A DNA stretch of 62,795 nucleotides from Methanothrix sp. (GCA_011620785.1 WOYM01000013.1:1-62795), one strand, 5' to 3'; counted from the stretch's first letter, positions 1-8,964 are shown. Numbers and translations are program-made. Notes: generated by a model from the sequence alone, not told the origin.

Positions 1-171
1 AAGGTGAAATTATCATGAATTATCACTGAACGGATCGAAAATATTGACAGGCATTTTTTAAGTCTTATTTATGTTGGGTTTTTCAAAGCTCTCAGATAAT
101 ATTTATTCTTATCTTTAAAAGAAGCAGTTATTGAGACACTTTATTGAATTCATCTATGCGACAGAAAATAA

Positions 172-633
172 TTAACGCTCATCTATAAAACTATTCAATT
201 TACAGACCTCGATCTCCGCTTGTCCGAAAAATTTTAAAGATTCTCCATCAGGATAGTCTTCGCGATAGACCACGCGCTTTATTCCAGCATTAATGAGCAT
301 TTTCGCACATAAAGTGCATGGCTGGTGAGTACAGTATAGGGTTGAACCTTCTATACTCACTCCATGTATGGCGGCCTGGACAATGGCGTTTTGCTCTGAA
401 TGCACCGCACGACAAAGTTCGTGGTGAGTGCCGCTTGGATAATCTGCTCGCGGGCAGCCAGTATCTTCGCAGTGTGGCAACCCTTTTGGCACACCATTGT
501 AGCCCGTTGAGAGAATTCTCTTATCCCTTACCAATACCGCGCCAGCCTTTCTCCTCAAGCAAGTGGACCTACTCGCCACCACATTTGCGATTTCCATGAA
601 ATAATCATCAAGCTCAGGCCGGCTCATGGTCAT
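172..633 (-). CDS. dCMP deaminase family protein (ComEB-like)
   Basis: A 153-residue zinc-dependent nucleotide deaminase that probably converts dCMP to dUMP for dTTP synthesis in the cytoplasm. The zinc site is visible: H78-S-E80 stands for the HxE motif, with E80 as proton shuttle, and the PCxxC motif gives C106 and C109. A second cysteine/histidine cluster (C55, C60, H70/H71, C74) is typical of the ComEB/dCMP deaminase branch, so this is not a cytidine deaminase. Either M1 or M3 could start the protein; no strong Shine-Dalgarno sequence separates them. It is divergent from lysS with about 100 bp between them. A tRNA adenosine or riboflavin-type deaminase is less likely because of the dCMP-type insert. 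Confidence 0.9.
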   Translation of the reverse strand: MTMSRPELDDYFMEIANVVASRSTCLRRKAGAVLVRDKRILSTGYNGVPKGLPHCEDTGCPRADYPSGTHHELCRAVHSEQNAIVQAAIHGVSIEGSTLYCTHQPCTLCAKMLINAGIKRVVYREDYPDGESLKFFGQAEIEVCKLNSFIDER

Positions 634-734
634 ACCTATCTCAATCTAAATATTTTAACCTTATCGTTTTCTATTAAGGTTTCTTCCAAATACGGCGGAA
701 GATTAATATTCGTTTCCCTACGGCATTGACGGTC

Positions 735-2234
735 ATGTCTATTCACTGGGCGGATGTCATCGCCGAGAAGCTGGAAGGCTCTGGCCCCCATACTATCGCC
801 ACCGGCATTACCCCCTCCGGGCCGGTTCACATCGGCAACATGCGCGAGGTCATGACCGCAGAGGCCGTCTATCGCGCTCTCCTGGACAGAGGGGTACAAG
901 CGCGTCTGATCTACATCGCCGACACCTTCGACCGACTGCGCCGGCTCTACCCCTTCCTGCCGGAGAGCTTCAATGAGCATATAGGCAAGCCCCTCTCCCA
1001 GATCCCCTGCCCGGAGGGCTGCTGCGCCAGCTATGCCGACCACTTTCTCTCTCCTTTCCTGAAGAGCATGGAACGGCTGGGGATCCGGCCCGAGGTCTAC
1101 CGGGCGGATGTCCTCTACAAAGAGGGCAAATACAATGATGCCATCAAGACAGCCTTCTCCAGGAAGGACGACATCGCCCGCATACTGAAAGAGGTCTCGG
1201 GCCGCGACGTCCCCGAGGGCTGGAGCCCGTTTGATGCCATCTGCAAGGTCTGCGGCCGGACGAACACCACTCACGTTACGGGATTCGACCTGGATGCCGA
1301 GACCGTGGACTATGTCTGCTCCTGCGGCAGCAGCGGCACTGTCTCCATGGCAGGCGGGGGAAAGCTGGTCTGGCGGGTGGACTGGCCGGCCCGCTGGCCC
1401 ATATTCCGGGTGACTGTGGAGCCCTTCGGCAAGGATCATGCCACCGCAGGCGGCTCATACGATACCGGTAAGAGGATCAGCGAGGAGATCTATGGTTATC
1501 CCGCTCCTTTCCCCATGGTCTACGAATGGATCCACCTCAAGGGAGTGGGAGCCATGCACAGCTCCACCGGGATTGTGGTCACCATCCAGGAGATGCTGGA
1601 TGTCGTCCCGCCCGAGGTCCTGCGTTACCTGATCATCCGGAACAAGCCGGAAAAGCACATAGAGTTTGACCCTGGCCTTCCGCTATTGAGCCTGGTGGAC
1701 GAGTACGACCAGAGAAAAGGAGATGAGAGGGCCATAGAGCTCTCCAACGTCAGCAAGAGCGGCCCCTTCGAGATACCATTCAGGCATATGGTCACTGCCG
1801 TCCAGATCGCCCGGGGAGATGAGGAACAGCTCTTCGTCGCCCTGAAGAGATCCGGCTATGATGTCATATCCAGAAGGGAGGAGATCTTGGGCCGAGCAAG
1901 GAACGTGCTGGTCTGGCTGGAGAAGTATGCACCCAAATATGTCAAATTCCAGCTTCAGGAGACTCTTCCTGCGGCGGTAAACAACCTCTCCCCCGCCGAG
2001 CGCCAGGCCCTGGGCCTGCTCGCCCAGAGGATAGAGGATAAGACCGCCGCCGAGATCCATGATCTGGTCTATGTCGTGGCCAAGGAGATGAACCTGGACT
2101 CCAAGAAGTTCTTCCAGGCGATATACCTGACATTCCTGGGAGACAGGCAGGGTCCGAAGGTGGGCTGGTTCCTGGCCAGCCTGGACCGGGATTTTGTCAG
2201 GTCCAGGCTAGCAGCGGCCGCTTCCCCTGTCTGA
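735..2234 (+). CDS. lysS: lysyl-tRNA synthetase, class I
   Basis: Charges tRNA-Lys with lysine. This is the class I enzyme found in most archaea and a few bacteria, not the class II enzyme. The HIGN motif lies near residues 32-35, followed by a zinc-ribbon-like CxxC...CxC segment (about residues 168-196). The KMSKS-equivalent loop reads MHSSTG near residue 275, so the usual lysines are not obvious; catalytic loops in this family are variable, and I read this as a variant rather than a defect. About 499 residues, near family length. An in-frame TTG exists at 726, but the ATG at 735 gives the normal short N-terminus. The next gene follows after 9 bp, so the two are probably cotranscribed. Confidence 0.95.
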   Translation: MSIHWADVIAEKLEGSGPHTIATGITPSGPVHIGNMREVMTAEAVYRALLDRGVQARLIYIADTFDRLRRLYPFLPESFNEHIGKPLSQIPCPEGCCASYADHFLSPFLKSMERLGIRPEVYRADVLYKEGKYNDAIKTAFSRKDDIARILKEVSGRDVPEGWSPFDAICKVCGRTNTTHVTGFDLDAETVDYVCSCGSSGTVSMAGGGKLVWRVDWPARWPIFRVTVEPFGKDHATAGGSYDTGKRISEEIYGYPAPFPMVYEWIHLKGVGAMHSSTGIVVTIQEMLDVVPPEVLRYLIIRNKPEKHIEFDPGLPLLSLVDEYDQRKGDERAIELSNVSKSGPFEIPFRHMVTAVQIARGDEEQLFVALKRSGYDVISRREEILGRARNVLVWLEKYAPKYVKFQLQETLPAAVNNLSPAERQALGLLAQRIEDKTAAEIHDLVYVVAKEMNLDSKKFFQAIYLTFLGDRQGPKVGWFLASLDRDFVRSRLAAAASPV

Positions 2235-2243
2235 GGGAGAACG

Positions 2244-2596
2244 ATGGCGGATATGGGCTACCAGCATAGGATCTACCTCTCGGGTCCTCTTTTCTCCGCG
2301 GGCGAGATCGCCTGGGGAAGAGAACTCTCTTCCTTTCTGCGCAAGCGGCTGGCAAATGCCGGTGTTCAGGTCATATGGCCCTATGAGCTATCAATAAATC
2401 AGTTGGAGCCGGAGGAGATCTTCGGAGAGAACCTGAGAGCTCTGGACCGCTGCGATCTGATGGTGGCCATCCTGGACGGGCCCCAGGTGGATGACGGCAC
2501 TGCCTGGGAGATCGGCCGATGATCGAATTCTCCTGCCTGAGCATATCCTCGAATATCGATGAGCTCTATTCCGAGCTAGAGAGGCTGCTGGATTGA
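2244..2596 (+). pseudogene. nucleoside 2-deoxyribosyltransferase, internal deletion and frameshift
   Basis: The first 92 residues match the nucleoside 2-deoxyribosyltransferase (PF05014) fold: an N-terminal YLSGPLFS strand-loop, then VDDGTAWEIG with the likely catalytic Glu at residue 89. The frame then stops at 2520-2522. The family C-terminus reappears in the -1 frame from 2519 (starting MIEFSCLSIS) and ends at 2594-2596. From family knowledge roughly 28-35 residues between WEIG and MIE are missing, so an out-of-frame deletion explains the break. The stop of the residual C-terminal frame overlaps the TTG start of the next gene. A short functional variant is possible but would lack part of the active-site face. 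Confidence 0.7.
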
Positions 2597-3387
2597 GCGC
2601 TCCTGATTCTGACTCTCCTGCTTATTCCATTGCTCCAGTCTTTGGCGCCCCTCTCCTCCTGGCAGAGGGGAAGGAACGGCTTCTCATTGCTTCCGACCTC
2701 CACCTGGGCCTGGAGCACGAGCTGTGGCTGGGAGGAGTATCCATTCCCAGCCAGACCAGAAAGATCCTCGCTCTCCTGAAAGGATACCTGGACATGACTA
2801 TGCCTGATAGGCTGCTGATTTTGGGGGACTTGAAGCACAATGTGCCCAAGACGAGCTGGCAGGAGAGACGAGAGGTCCCTGATTTCCTCCGTCAGCTATC
2901 TGCCCAGGTGAGAGTGGATATAGTCTCGGGAAACCATGACAGCAACCTGGCGGACATGGCCCCCCTGGGGGTTAGAGTCCATCCCTCCACTGGAATTGTG
3001 CGGGAAGGCAGGGGCTACTTCCATGGTCATACCTGGCCGGAGGAAAAGGTCGTACGTTCTGGGTTTATGGTAGCAGCTCATCTTCACCCTGCAGTGAGGC
3101 TCAAGGATCCCCTGGGCAACTTCCAGACCCATCCAGTCTGGGCCAGAGCGCCTATACAAGCGGAGGTGGTAGAGGAGCATTACGGTTTTGCCTCTTCTGG
3201 GGAGATCATCATCATGCCTGCCTTCAATCCTCTTTGTGGAGGACTGGCCCTCAATGAGCCGGCAGAGGATATGCGTGGTCCCCTCCTGGCGATGGCCAAT
3301 ATGGAGCACGCACGCCTCTATCTGCTGGATGGGACCGATCTAGGCCTCTTGGCGGAGATAAAGGCGGCTGGGGATTGGCCAATCTGA
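2593..3387 (+). CDS. SbcD/Mre11-related archaeal metallophosphoesterase
   Basis: A 264-residue calcineurin-like phosphoesterase of the archaeal TIGR00024 type. The metal-binding blocks are all present: SDLHLG (about 34-39), GDLKH (about 77-81), GNHDS (about 116-120), HGHTWP (about 144-149) and HLHP near 163. The substrate is not known for this branch; relatives act on nucleic acids or nucleotides. The only reasonable start is TTG at 2593, which overlaps the TGA of the preceding broken gene and suggests translational coupling. It lies 96 bp before the likely pyrE start. Confidence 0.85.
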   Translation: MSAPDSDSPAYSIAPVFGAPLLLAEGKERLLIASDLHLGLEHELWLGGVSIPSQTRKILALLKGYLDMTMPDRLLILGDLKHNVPKTSWQERREVPDFLRQLSAQVRVDIVSGNHDSNLADMAPLGVRVHPSTGIVREGRGYFHGHTWPEEKVVRSGFMVAAHLHPAVRLKDPLGNFQTHPVWARAPIQAEVVEEHYGFASSGEIIIMPAFNPLCGGLALNEPAEDMRGPLLAMANMEHARLYLLDGTDLGLLAEIKAAGDWPI

Positions 3388-3483
3388 CCCGCATGGATCG
3401 ATTTGACCGGCATGATCAATTCAGGACAGCAAGGATTATCACCTCTTCCTCAGCTATGCATTCAGAATAAGAGGGATTTGAAA

Positions 3484-4041
3484 GTGAATGATAGAGATCG
3501 ACTCCTCGAGCTGCTGATTGAGAGATCGCTGGAGATAAGGCCGGTCACTCTCTCCTCGGGCAGGAAGAGCGACTACTACATGGACTGCAAAAGGGTCACA
3601 TTGAGCCCGGAAGGGGCCTATCTTACCGCCAAGCTGATGCTGGAGCAGATCCATCCGCAGGTATCGGCCATCGGCGGGCTAACCTTGGGAGCGGACCCCA
3701 TTGTCTCATCCATATCCGTCCTGAGCCATCTGCAGGGCAGAGGGCTGGCAGCGCTGATCGTGCGAAAGGAGCCCAAGAAGTACGGCACCATGAGCTATGT
3801 GGAAGGGCCCGCGCTGGAGAAGGGGTCAAAGGTAGCGGTGGTGGAGGATGTGGTAACCTCCGGAGCCTCACTATTAAGAGCCATTGACCGGATCGCCGCT
3901 GCCGGCTATGAGCCGGTTCAGGCACTGACCATACTCGACCGCGAGGAGGGCGGACGGGAGGTTATCGAAGAGCGCGGCTTCTCCCTACAGGCGCTCTATG
4001 ATCGCAGCGATCTGGGACTCGATAAGAAAAAGGCGGAATGA
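3484..4041 (+). CDS. pyrE: orotate phosphoribosyltransferase
   Basis: Joins orotate to PRPP to make OMP in pyrimidine synthesis. The PRPP-binding loop VVEDVVTSGAS is intact, and the catalytic-loop lysines appear in VRKEPKKYGT. The frame is open from 3403, but GTG at 3484 is the better start: a GAGGGA Shine-Dalgarno sits 7-8 bases upstream and the resulting 185 residues match the family, while the extra 27 upstream residues look non-conserved. It meets the convergent secreted-protein gene 3 bp past its stop. pyrH lies about 8 kb downstream in the same orientation. Confidence 0.92.
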   Translation: MNDRDRLLELLIERSLEIRPVTLSSGRKSDYYMDCKRVTLSPEGAYLTAKLMLEQIHPQVSAIGGLTLGADPIVSSISVLSHLQGRGLAALIVRKEPKKYGTMSYVEGPALEKGSKVAVVEDVVTSGASLLRAIDRIAAAGYEPVQALTILDREEGGREVIEERGFSLQALYDRSDLGLDKKKAE

Positions 4042-4043
4042 TT

Positions 4044-4673
4044 TCAGTGGCTTCGATTCTTATCTGCCTCAGGCATCTGATCCGGTGTCTGGTCCGGTAA
4101 ATGAGGAGCCTCCACTGGGTGGGCATCGCCATTGCCATCCGGGATGATAGGCTCCCAAGTACTCTGATTTGGCGGCATAGAATCGGGGGGATACGATTCA
4201 GATTCATTCATCCCCTGTTGACTATCCCCAAACAGAGGCCCCATGCCCGCGGGATCCATCTGGCCGGGTTGCGGCGTTGGCTGTCCAATTACTGTGAGGG
4301 GCGACTCCAGCCACAAATTTCTCCATGTTCCCTCTTCGGAATACGATACATGAGAGGCTATAATATAAGTGCCACACTGAATTGCTCTTATGGGATAGCT
4401 GATGGGCGCTGTCATGCCAGGATATAGCTCTGCGGTCTGGCCTTGTGAATAGCTGGTCTCAATCCCCGGAGGAAGTCCGGGAGTGATTACCGCCTGAGTG
4501 GCATTATTGCCGTAATAGGTCAGAGTAACTGTAACCATTGCACTATCGCCCAAGTTCAACGATGGAGGGACGCTCTGGCCGGCCGTCAGCTGTGCCGTAG
4601 CCGGTCCCATTATCGCTCCAATCCCCAGGAGCAAAAGAACCCACACCAATCCCAAGTGTTTCATCGAGCCCAT
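4044..4673 (-). CDS. secreted protein with one Ig-like (CARDB/NEW3-type) domain
   Basis: Not assigned to a named family. Residues 1-28 form a signal peptide (basic start, long Leu/Ile/Gly core, cleavage probably after ATA-Q). Residues about 30-130 alternate short strands and resemble archaeal surface Ig-like domains that handle NLGDSAxVTVTL-type repeats; residues 130-209 are Pro, Met and Gln rich and probably disordered. Two N-glycosylation sequons (NNAT, NQST) fit an exported protein. It has no membrane anchor, so it is either released or bound to the envelope. It shares the general design of the exported protein at 59700-60617. Confidence 0.6.
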   Translation of the reverse strand: MGSMKHLGLVWVLLLLGIGAIMGPATAQLTAGQSVPPSLNLGDSAMVTVTLTYYGNNATQAVITPGLPPGIETSYSQGQTAELYPGMTAPISYPIRAIQCGTYIIASHVSYSEEGTWRNLWLESPLTVIGQPTPQPGQMDPAGMGPLFGDSQQGMNESESYPPDSMPPNQSTWEPIIPDGNGDAHPVEAPHLPDQTPDQMPEADKNRSH

Positions 4674-4823
4674 ATTTTTTCCGGCGAGATTTAAAGATAG
4701 CTGTCATACGAGATTTATATGAGATCTATTCACGGTATTGATCACGATTTCTATATCTGGAGAGGAGAAATTCAATCTGGCCATACATAAAATACTTATT
4801 TGGATTGAAGATATGCATATCTA

Positions 4824-6050
4824 ATGGACGTCTCTTTCTCTGCCTGGCGGCATTCGCGCGAAGAGAGCTTGCAGCTCAAAGGAGATAGCTTCTCCTTCCT
4901 CTTCGATAGGCGCTACACCAACAGGCTCAATCGAATGAGCCGGGTTTTCTTCGAGGCTTATGTCGTCGCCACCAAAGAGTTGGCCGCGCAGGAGGACCGC
5001 TTCCCCAGCTTAAGCGAGATCGATGCAAAGATGGAGAGCGGTGCCGTCTATGCATTCAAGGATCGCCTGATGAAGAACACCGAGTTCTTCGAGGAGGTCA
5101 AGATATCCGGCGTCTCTTACCTGGTTCCGCGCGCCCTCAAGTTCGTGGATTCCACGGGAACGTATACCGATCTGATTCTGAACTTCGATGAAGGGGCGGT
5201 GGTCCTCCCCACCCGCAGGAAGACCCCCTCTCTTGCCGAGCCGACGGTGCCCTCCACCGAGGAAGAGGAAGCTGCCTCCTTCGAGACGGAGGAGGATATA
5301 GAATTTTCAGCGGAACCCGAAGACAAAGCCGCACCTGAGCCCAGGCCGGAATCCTATTCCCGTCTATTCGAAAAGGCCGCGAATACAACCGCAACTGAGG
5401 ATGAGGAAGCGGACTTGCCCGACCCTCCCGTCGCGAAGGCGGAAGAAGCCGCTCCTCCAAAGCCCTCCGCCACCGCCACCTTTGCCCCATCCTCAGGAAA
5501 AGAGCCACCATCGCTCCCTGCAAAAGGAAGAATGAGCAAAGAGATGATAGTAGCAGCTCTGGCTGGTTTGATCATGCTGATGGCGTTGGGAGGCTATATC
5601 TTATCCGGCGGCTTTCCCTCCAATTCATCAATCAAGCCTCTGATTTTTGTTGATTATTCTGCTTATCTTATCAATTCCAGCAACGAAAGCTACCTGGGCT
5701 TTGACATAAGCAATCCCCAGGGGATGCCTAATCTAATTGAGATGAAGCTGCCATCAAACATCGATGAGAGCATAAGCGCCAGGGGAGGAATCGTCACCAT
5801 AGCTCATGGTACTGACACCCTGGTGAGGATGAACACCAGCACAGACGCCAGCGTGAAGATCTATCTGCTTAACAACTGGTCCCAGATCCCTCTGACCCTT
5901 AACTTTTCGGGCACTGAGGATTATGATACCAGTCTGCAGGTCCATAGCCAGGATTACCTTGTCACTCGCAAGAATGATACCCTGATCTTGAGCTTGAATC
6001 TGACTGGGGATGGCGTGAAGTTTGAGCAGAGCTACGCCGAAAAATCCTAG
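4824..6050 (+). CDS. single-pass membrane protein with acidic linker, unknown function
   Basis: I do not recognise this 408-residue gene. It has three parts: a cytoplasmic globular N-terminus (about 1-130) with mixed charges, a long Glu/Pro/Ala-rich low-complexity linker (about 130-235), and one clear membrane segment (about 242-265) followed by an extracytoplasmic beta-rich domain (about 270-408) with several NxS/T sequons. The design resembles a sensor or anchor that couples an outside domain to a cytoplasmic one. A TATA-like AT-rich stretch and the ATG at 4824 lie downstream of a divergent secreted-protein gene. The next gene's open frame overlaps its 3' end, though that gene probably starts after this stop. 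Confidence 0.6.
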   Translation: MDVSFSAWRHSREESLQLKGDSFSFLFDRRYTNRLNRMSRVFFEAYVVATKELAAQEDRFPSLSEIDAKMESGAVYAFKDRLMKNTEFFEEVKISGVSYLVPRALKFVDSTGTYTDLILNFDEGAVVLPTRRKTPSLAEPTVPSTEEEEAASFETEEDIEFSAEPEDKAAPEPRPESYSRLFEKAANTTATEDEEADLPDPPVAKAEEAAPPKPSATATFAPSSGKEPPSLPAKGRMSKEMIVAALAGLIMLMALGGYILSGGFPSNSSIKPLIFVDYSAYLINSSNESYLGFDISNPQGMPNLIEMKLPSNIDESISARGGIVTIAHGTDTLVRMNTSTDASVKIYLLNNWSQIPLTLNFSGTEDYDTSLQVHSQDYLVTRKNDTLILSLNLTGDGVKFEQSYAEKS

Positions 6051-6066
6051 TTCGCCCCTTCTGGCC

Positions 6067-7056
6067 GTGAGGGCAAAGAGAGAGGATGTGCCAGCTACTC
6101 TGAAGATGGTCATAGCTCAGGGCTTCCTTGATCGCGGCCGCAAGGTGGTAGAGAAGGGCAGTTATGCGGAGATACCGGTCAGGTGCAACATCCCCGGTTT
6201 ACTTGTCATATCCCAGGATTGCCCCATTTACTATCGAAGGGCTCCAGATCTGGCAGAAGCTATGAGCGACCAGCTGTTGCCAGAGGAGATGGAGCTTCTT
6301 CCTCGTGGATGGCATATCCTTGGGGATGTGATAGTGGTCAAGATCCATCCTCGCCTTGACTCTCACCAGGATCGCATAGCACAGGCCCTTTTGAACTTTT
6401 ATCCTCGCTGTCATACAGTGTTGCGCGACTATGGCATAGAGGGCCCTTTCAGAGAGCCGGTGCGGGAGCTCATCGCAGGCACAAGAACGGAGACTGTGCA
6501 TCGAGAGAATGGGGTCACCTTTCATCTTGATGCCAGGAAGGTGATGTTCTCAGCAGGCAATTTGAATGAGCGCATGCGCATGGCCAATATCGGCCGGGGA
6601 GAGTACGTGGTGGACATGTTCGCTGGTATCGGTTATTTCTCTCTTCCCATGGCCGTCCATTCCCAGCCCAGGAAGGTCCTGGCCATTGAGCTGAACCCCA
6701 ATGCTTACCACTACCTCCGTCTGAATATCAAAAAGAATGGGGTAGAGAAGATCGTGGAGCCCGTTCTGGGTGATTGCGCGAAAGTGACCCCAGAGGGGGT
6801 GGCTGACAGGGTGGTGATGGGCATGGTTCAGGTAACGGATCGATATCTCTTGAAGGGGATCGGAGCTCTGCGCTCCGGCGGGGTGCTGCATTATCATCAG
6901 ACTGTGCCCTCCTGGATGTACCCAAAAAAAGCGGTATGCGACATTGAGGAGGCAGCAAGAGCTTTAGGGAGGCGATCTGAGATTTTAGGCTGTATCCGGG
7001 TCAAGAAGTACTCTCCAGGAGTGGTTCACTCTGTGGTGGACGCCAGGATCAAATAG
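6067..7056 (+). CDS. taw2: tRNA(Phe) wyosine aminocarboxypropyltransferase Taw2
   Basis: Transfers the 3-amino-3-carboxypropyl group of S-adenosylmethionine to position 37 of tRNA-Phe during wyosine synthesis. The Rossmann SAM loop reads VVDMFAGIGYFSLP and is followed by AIELNPNAYHYL, as in Trm5/Taw2 proteins. The Trm5 catalytic motif is replaced by VVMGMVQVTDRYL, which points to Taw2 rather than the methyltransferase. The N-terminal D1/D2-like region is present. The open frame begins with TTG at 6022 inside the upstream gene, but GTG at 6067 avoids the overlap and gives about 329 residues. tRNA-Gln follows about 100 bp downstream. Confidence 0.8.
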   Translation: MRAKREDVPATLKMVIAQGFLDRGRKVVEKGSYAEIPVRCNIPGLLVISQDCPIYYRRAPDLAEAMSDQLLPEEMELLPRGWHILGDVIVVKIHPRLDSHQDRIAQALLNFYPRCHTVLRDYGIEGPFREPVRELIAGTRTETVHRENGVTFHLDARKVMFSAGNLNERMRMANIGRGEYVVDMFAGIGYFSLPMAVHSQPRKVLAIELNPNAYHYLRLNIKKNGVEKIVEPVLGDCAKVTPEGVADRVVMGMVQVTDRYLLKGIGALRSGGVLHYHQTVPSWMYPKKAVCDIEEAARALGRRSEILGCIRVKKYSPGVVHSVVDARIK

Positions 7057-7153
7057 CCATTGAGAACGTCCGTGCCGTTCGCAGACGCTCACCAGGCTCA
7101 AGGGGCCGCGGATCGATAGATTAATAACTACCTGTTGCAAGGTTAGTGGCGAA

Positions 7154-7224
7154 GCCCGGTAGTGTAGCGGTCAATCACAGGAGGCTCTGGACCTCCTTAC
7201 CTAGGTTCGAATCCTGGCCGGGCT
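7154..7224 (+). tRNA. tRNA-Gln (CTG)
   Basis: Full cloverleaf: acceptor GCCCGGT pairs with GCCGGGC (7217-7223, with one G-U), anticodon stem GGAGG/CCTCC encloses loop CTCTGGA, so the anticodon is CTG. The T arm carries GTTCGAATC. The discriminator is T and CCA is not encoded. Archaea usually charge this tRNA through Glu-tRNA(Gln) and GatDE. Confidence 0.93.
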
Positions 7225-7240
7225 ATTCTCTCGTCTTGAA

Positions 7241-7567
7241 TTATGGCTCAATGCGATCTTTCTTCAGTTCATCGATGGCCTCTGGGGTGAGCCTGATCTC
7301 TGCCAGCTGGATTGCCCCCATGGAGGAGATCATTCTGGTCATCATCTCCGATATGCTCCTGCCCAGGTCTTCTTCTTTGCTGGAGAGGAACATAGATAGT
7401 GCATAGCCAAGGTTATATGCCGTCCAGCTGGCATAGGTGAAGTGGACCATAAGGTCCTCCACCCTCCCCTCGATCCAGGGGCCATCCGATTCTGCGCAGA
7501 TCACTCTGGACCGGATCTGATTCAAGCTCTGGATCTCCGCCTCAAACTGAACCAAGCCATAGACCAT
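7241..7567 (-). CDS. conserved-looking small protein, unknown function
   Basis: A 108-residue soluble protein I cannot name. It is rich in alpha-forming residues, with amphipathic stretches (about 8-20 and 55-105) and no membrane segment, signal or metal motif. It ends 17 bp from the 3' end of tRNA-Gln, on the opposite strand. Codon use and base composition match the neighbouring housekeeping genes, which supports a real gene. The upstream region towards hsp20 contains no other supported gene. Confidence 0.55.
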   Translation of the reverse strand: MVYGLVQFEAEIQSLNQIRSRVICAESDGPWIEGRVEDLMVHFTYASWTAYNLGYALSMFLSSKEEDLGRSISEMMTRMISSMGAIQLAEIRLTPEAIDELKKDRIEP

Positions 7568-7767
7568 AAGAACTCACACCTTTTTTAAATAAAATACTCT
7601 GGCTGTATCTTCTTCATCTACCTGTTCCGGCCATTTGCTGCTTAATAGCTATTGTTATTAATCTCTCCTTCCTATTGAACATTGTTGTTCTTCCCCGGAT
7701 GCTCGCGTGCTCAAAGGGGATGTGGCCTAAACCATGTATTAGCTGAGACGGGATGAGAAAGCAAAAA

Positions 7768-7820
7768 TTTATATCCTATCACTATCTTATGGTTAGTATG
7801 CAAAAGTAATTGTGAGGTGA
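7768..7820 (+). promoter_or_regulatory. hsp20 promoter and ribosome-binding site
   Basis: A TATA box (TTTATAT, 7768-7774) is preceded by an A-rich stretch that could serve as BRE; transcription would start near 7797. A strong Shine-Dalgarno GAGGTGA (7814-7820) lies 7 bases before the ATG at 7828. Confidence 0.6.
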
Positions 7821-7827
7821 AATAGAT

Positions 7828-8415
7828 ATGTGGGACAAGAAATATCCATCTATATTCGATATATTTGAGAGTTTCACAAAGGGCTTCCCCTTCGAGAGAA
7901 AGGAGAGGTTCGGTGAGGATTGGTTCAAAGAGCCCTTTGAGAGCATGATCCAGAGATTCGAGGAATCGATGCCCTCGGAGTTCAATGAACTGGTTCGCGA
8001 GGAGAAGACTCCATCGGGCGTATCTCGCCGCTATGGCCCCTTCGTATATGGCTTCAGCTACACTGCCGAGCCGGGGAAGGAGCCCGTCTTCCGGGAGTTT
8101 GGCAACATCAAGCCATCCTATCGGGGGATTGAGCCCAGCGAGGGCAGAGAGCCATTGGTCGACGTCATGAGTGGGAAGGACAAGTATAAGATATTCGCTG
8201 AGCTCCCAGGGGTTGAAAAGGATCAGGTGAAGCTGGATGTGACGGATGATAGCGTACAGATAAAGACCGATGACGAGAAGAAGTTCTACAAGATGATATA
8301 TCTGGACTCTCCCGTCGATCCGGACAGCGCCAATGCCTCTTACAAGAACGGCATATTGACCCTCGAGCTGGACAAGAAAGAGATGAGGATGGGAAAAGAG
8401 GTGAAGATAGACTGA
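7828..8415 (+). CDS. hsp20: Hsp20/alpha-crystallin family small heat shock protein
   Basis: A 195-residue small heat shock protein that holds unfolding proteins. The alpha-crystallin domain occupies about residues 108-195: a strand with YKIFAELPGV, a central VKLDVTDDSVQIKT block and the signature YKNGILTLEL near the end. The N-terminal arm (1-105) is unusually long and rich in Phe, Glu and Arg, and may control oligomer size or clients. The C-terminus ends EVKID and lacks a clear IxI motif, so subunit contacts may differ from the classic form. Its own TATA box and strong ribosome-binding site precede it. Confidence 0.85.
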   Translation: MWDKKYPSIFDIFESFTKGFPFERKERFGEDWFKEPFESMIQRFEESMPSEFNELVREEKTPSGVSRRYGPFVYGFSYTAEPGKEPVFREFGNIKPSYRGIEPSEGREPLVDVMSGKDKYKIFAELPGVEKDQVKLDVTDDSVQIKTDDEKKFYKMIYLDSPVDPDSANASYKNGILTLELDKKEMRMGKEVKID

Positions 8416-8658
8416 GGTGGATGAAAAAGAGGTCTGCGATGGGTGGGACTATGCCGTCCTGCCCTGATTATTTTATTCAGCCCGTTCGTTTTTCTGCTGC
8501 ATATCGCTAGATCAATGGTAATCAGTGAAAAATTTTACATACCATGCCTAGACAAGGGCTACATGAAACTCATATGATCTAAAATGATGGGATAATGCTC
8601 TAATAAAAGGCCAATGTGAAAAACAATTACTTAAATGATTTCGTATTATGTGTAGTAC

Positions 8659-8832
8659 ATGCAGCAGATGAGTGAGATTTGGGGTCAGGGGATTGAGCTT
8701 GGAGATGGGGGTCAAAAGGGCATACTTTTGGGCCTCAGCAGGATTATGCATGGCAAGTATGGGGATGTAATCCTCCTATGCACTGTTATGGCCGCCTTCG
8801 TTATGCTCCTGGCGTTCTCTGCCTCCTGCTAG
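8659..8832 (+). CDS. candidate small membrane protein (57 aa)
   Basis: An ATG-initiated frame of 57 codons: a polar Gly/Gln-rich N-terminal half followed by one hydrophobic segment (about 36-55, with VILLCTVMAAFVMLLAF) and a terminal Cys. The segment suits a C-terminal membrane anchor. A TATA-like TTACTTAAAT element lies about 25-35 bases upstream, which would give a leaderless or nearly leaderless mRNA. There is no recognisable family. It sits alone between hsp20 and glyS. It could also be a chance frame; the clean hydrophobic segment and promoter are the only support. Confidence 0.4.
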   Translation: MQQMSEIWGQGIELGDGGQKGILLGLSRIMHGKYGDVILLCTVMAAFVMLLAFSASC

Positions 8833-8964
8833 ATAGAGTGGCAAAAATCCAGACAAAGCAAAGGGATGATATCGGCCCATCCAGAGATATGCAAAACGCC
8901 CTCTTTTTTAATAACAAAGATTAAATCACCCCCGGTATTCTGAAACCATACCGAGGATTGGGAA

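Noticed and set aside
636..1439. 267-codon minus-strand frame opposite lysS
   Set aside because: Shadow of lysS; the protein has no recognisable pattern.
7146..7406. 86-codon frame running through tRNA-Gln
   Set aside because: It reads across a certain tRNA and opposes the gene at 7241-7567.
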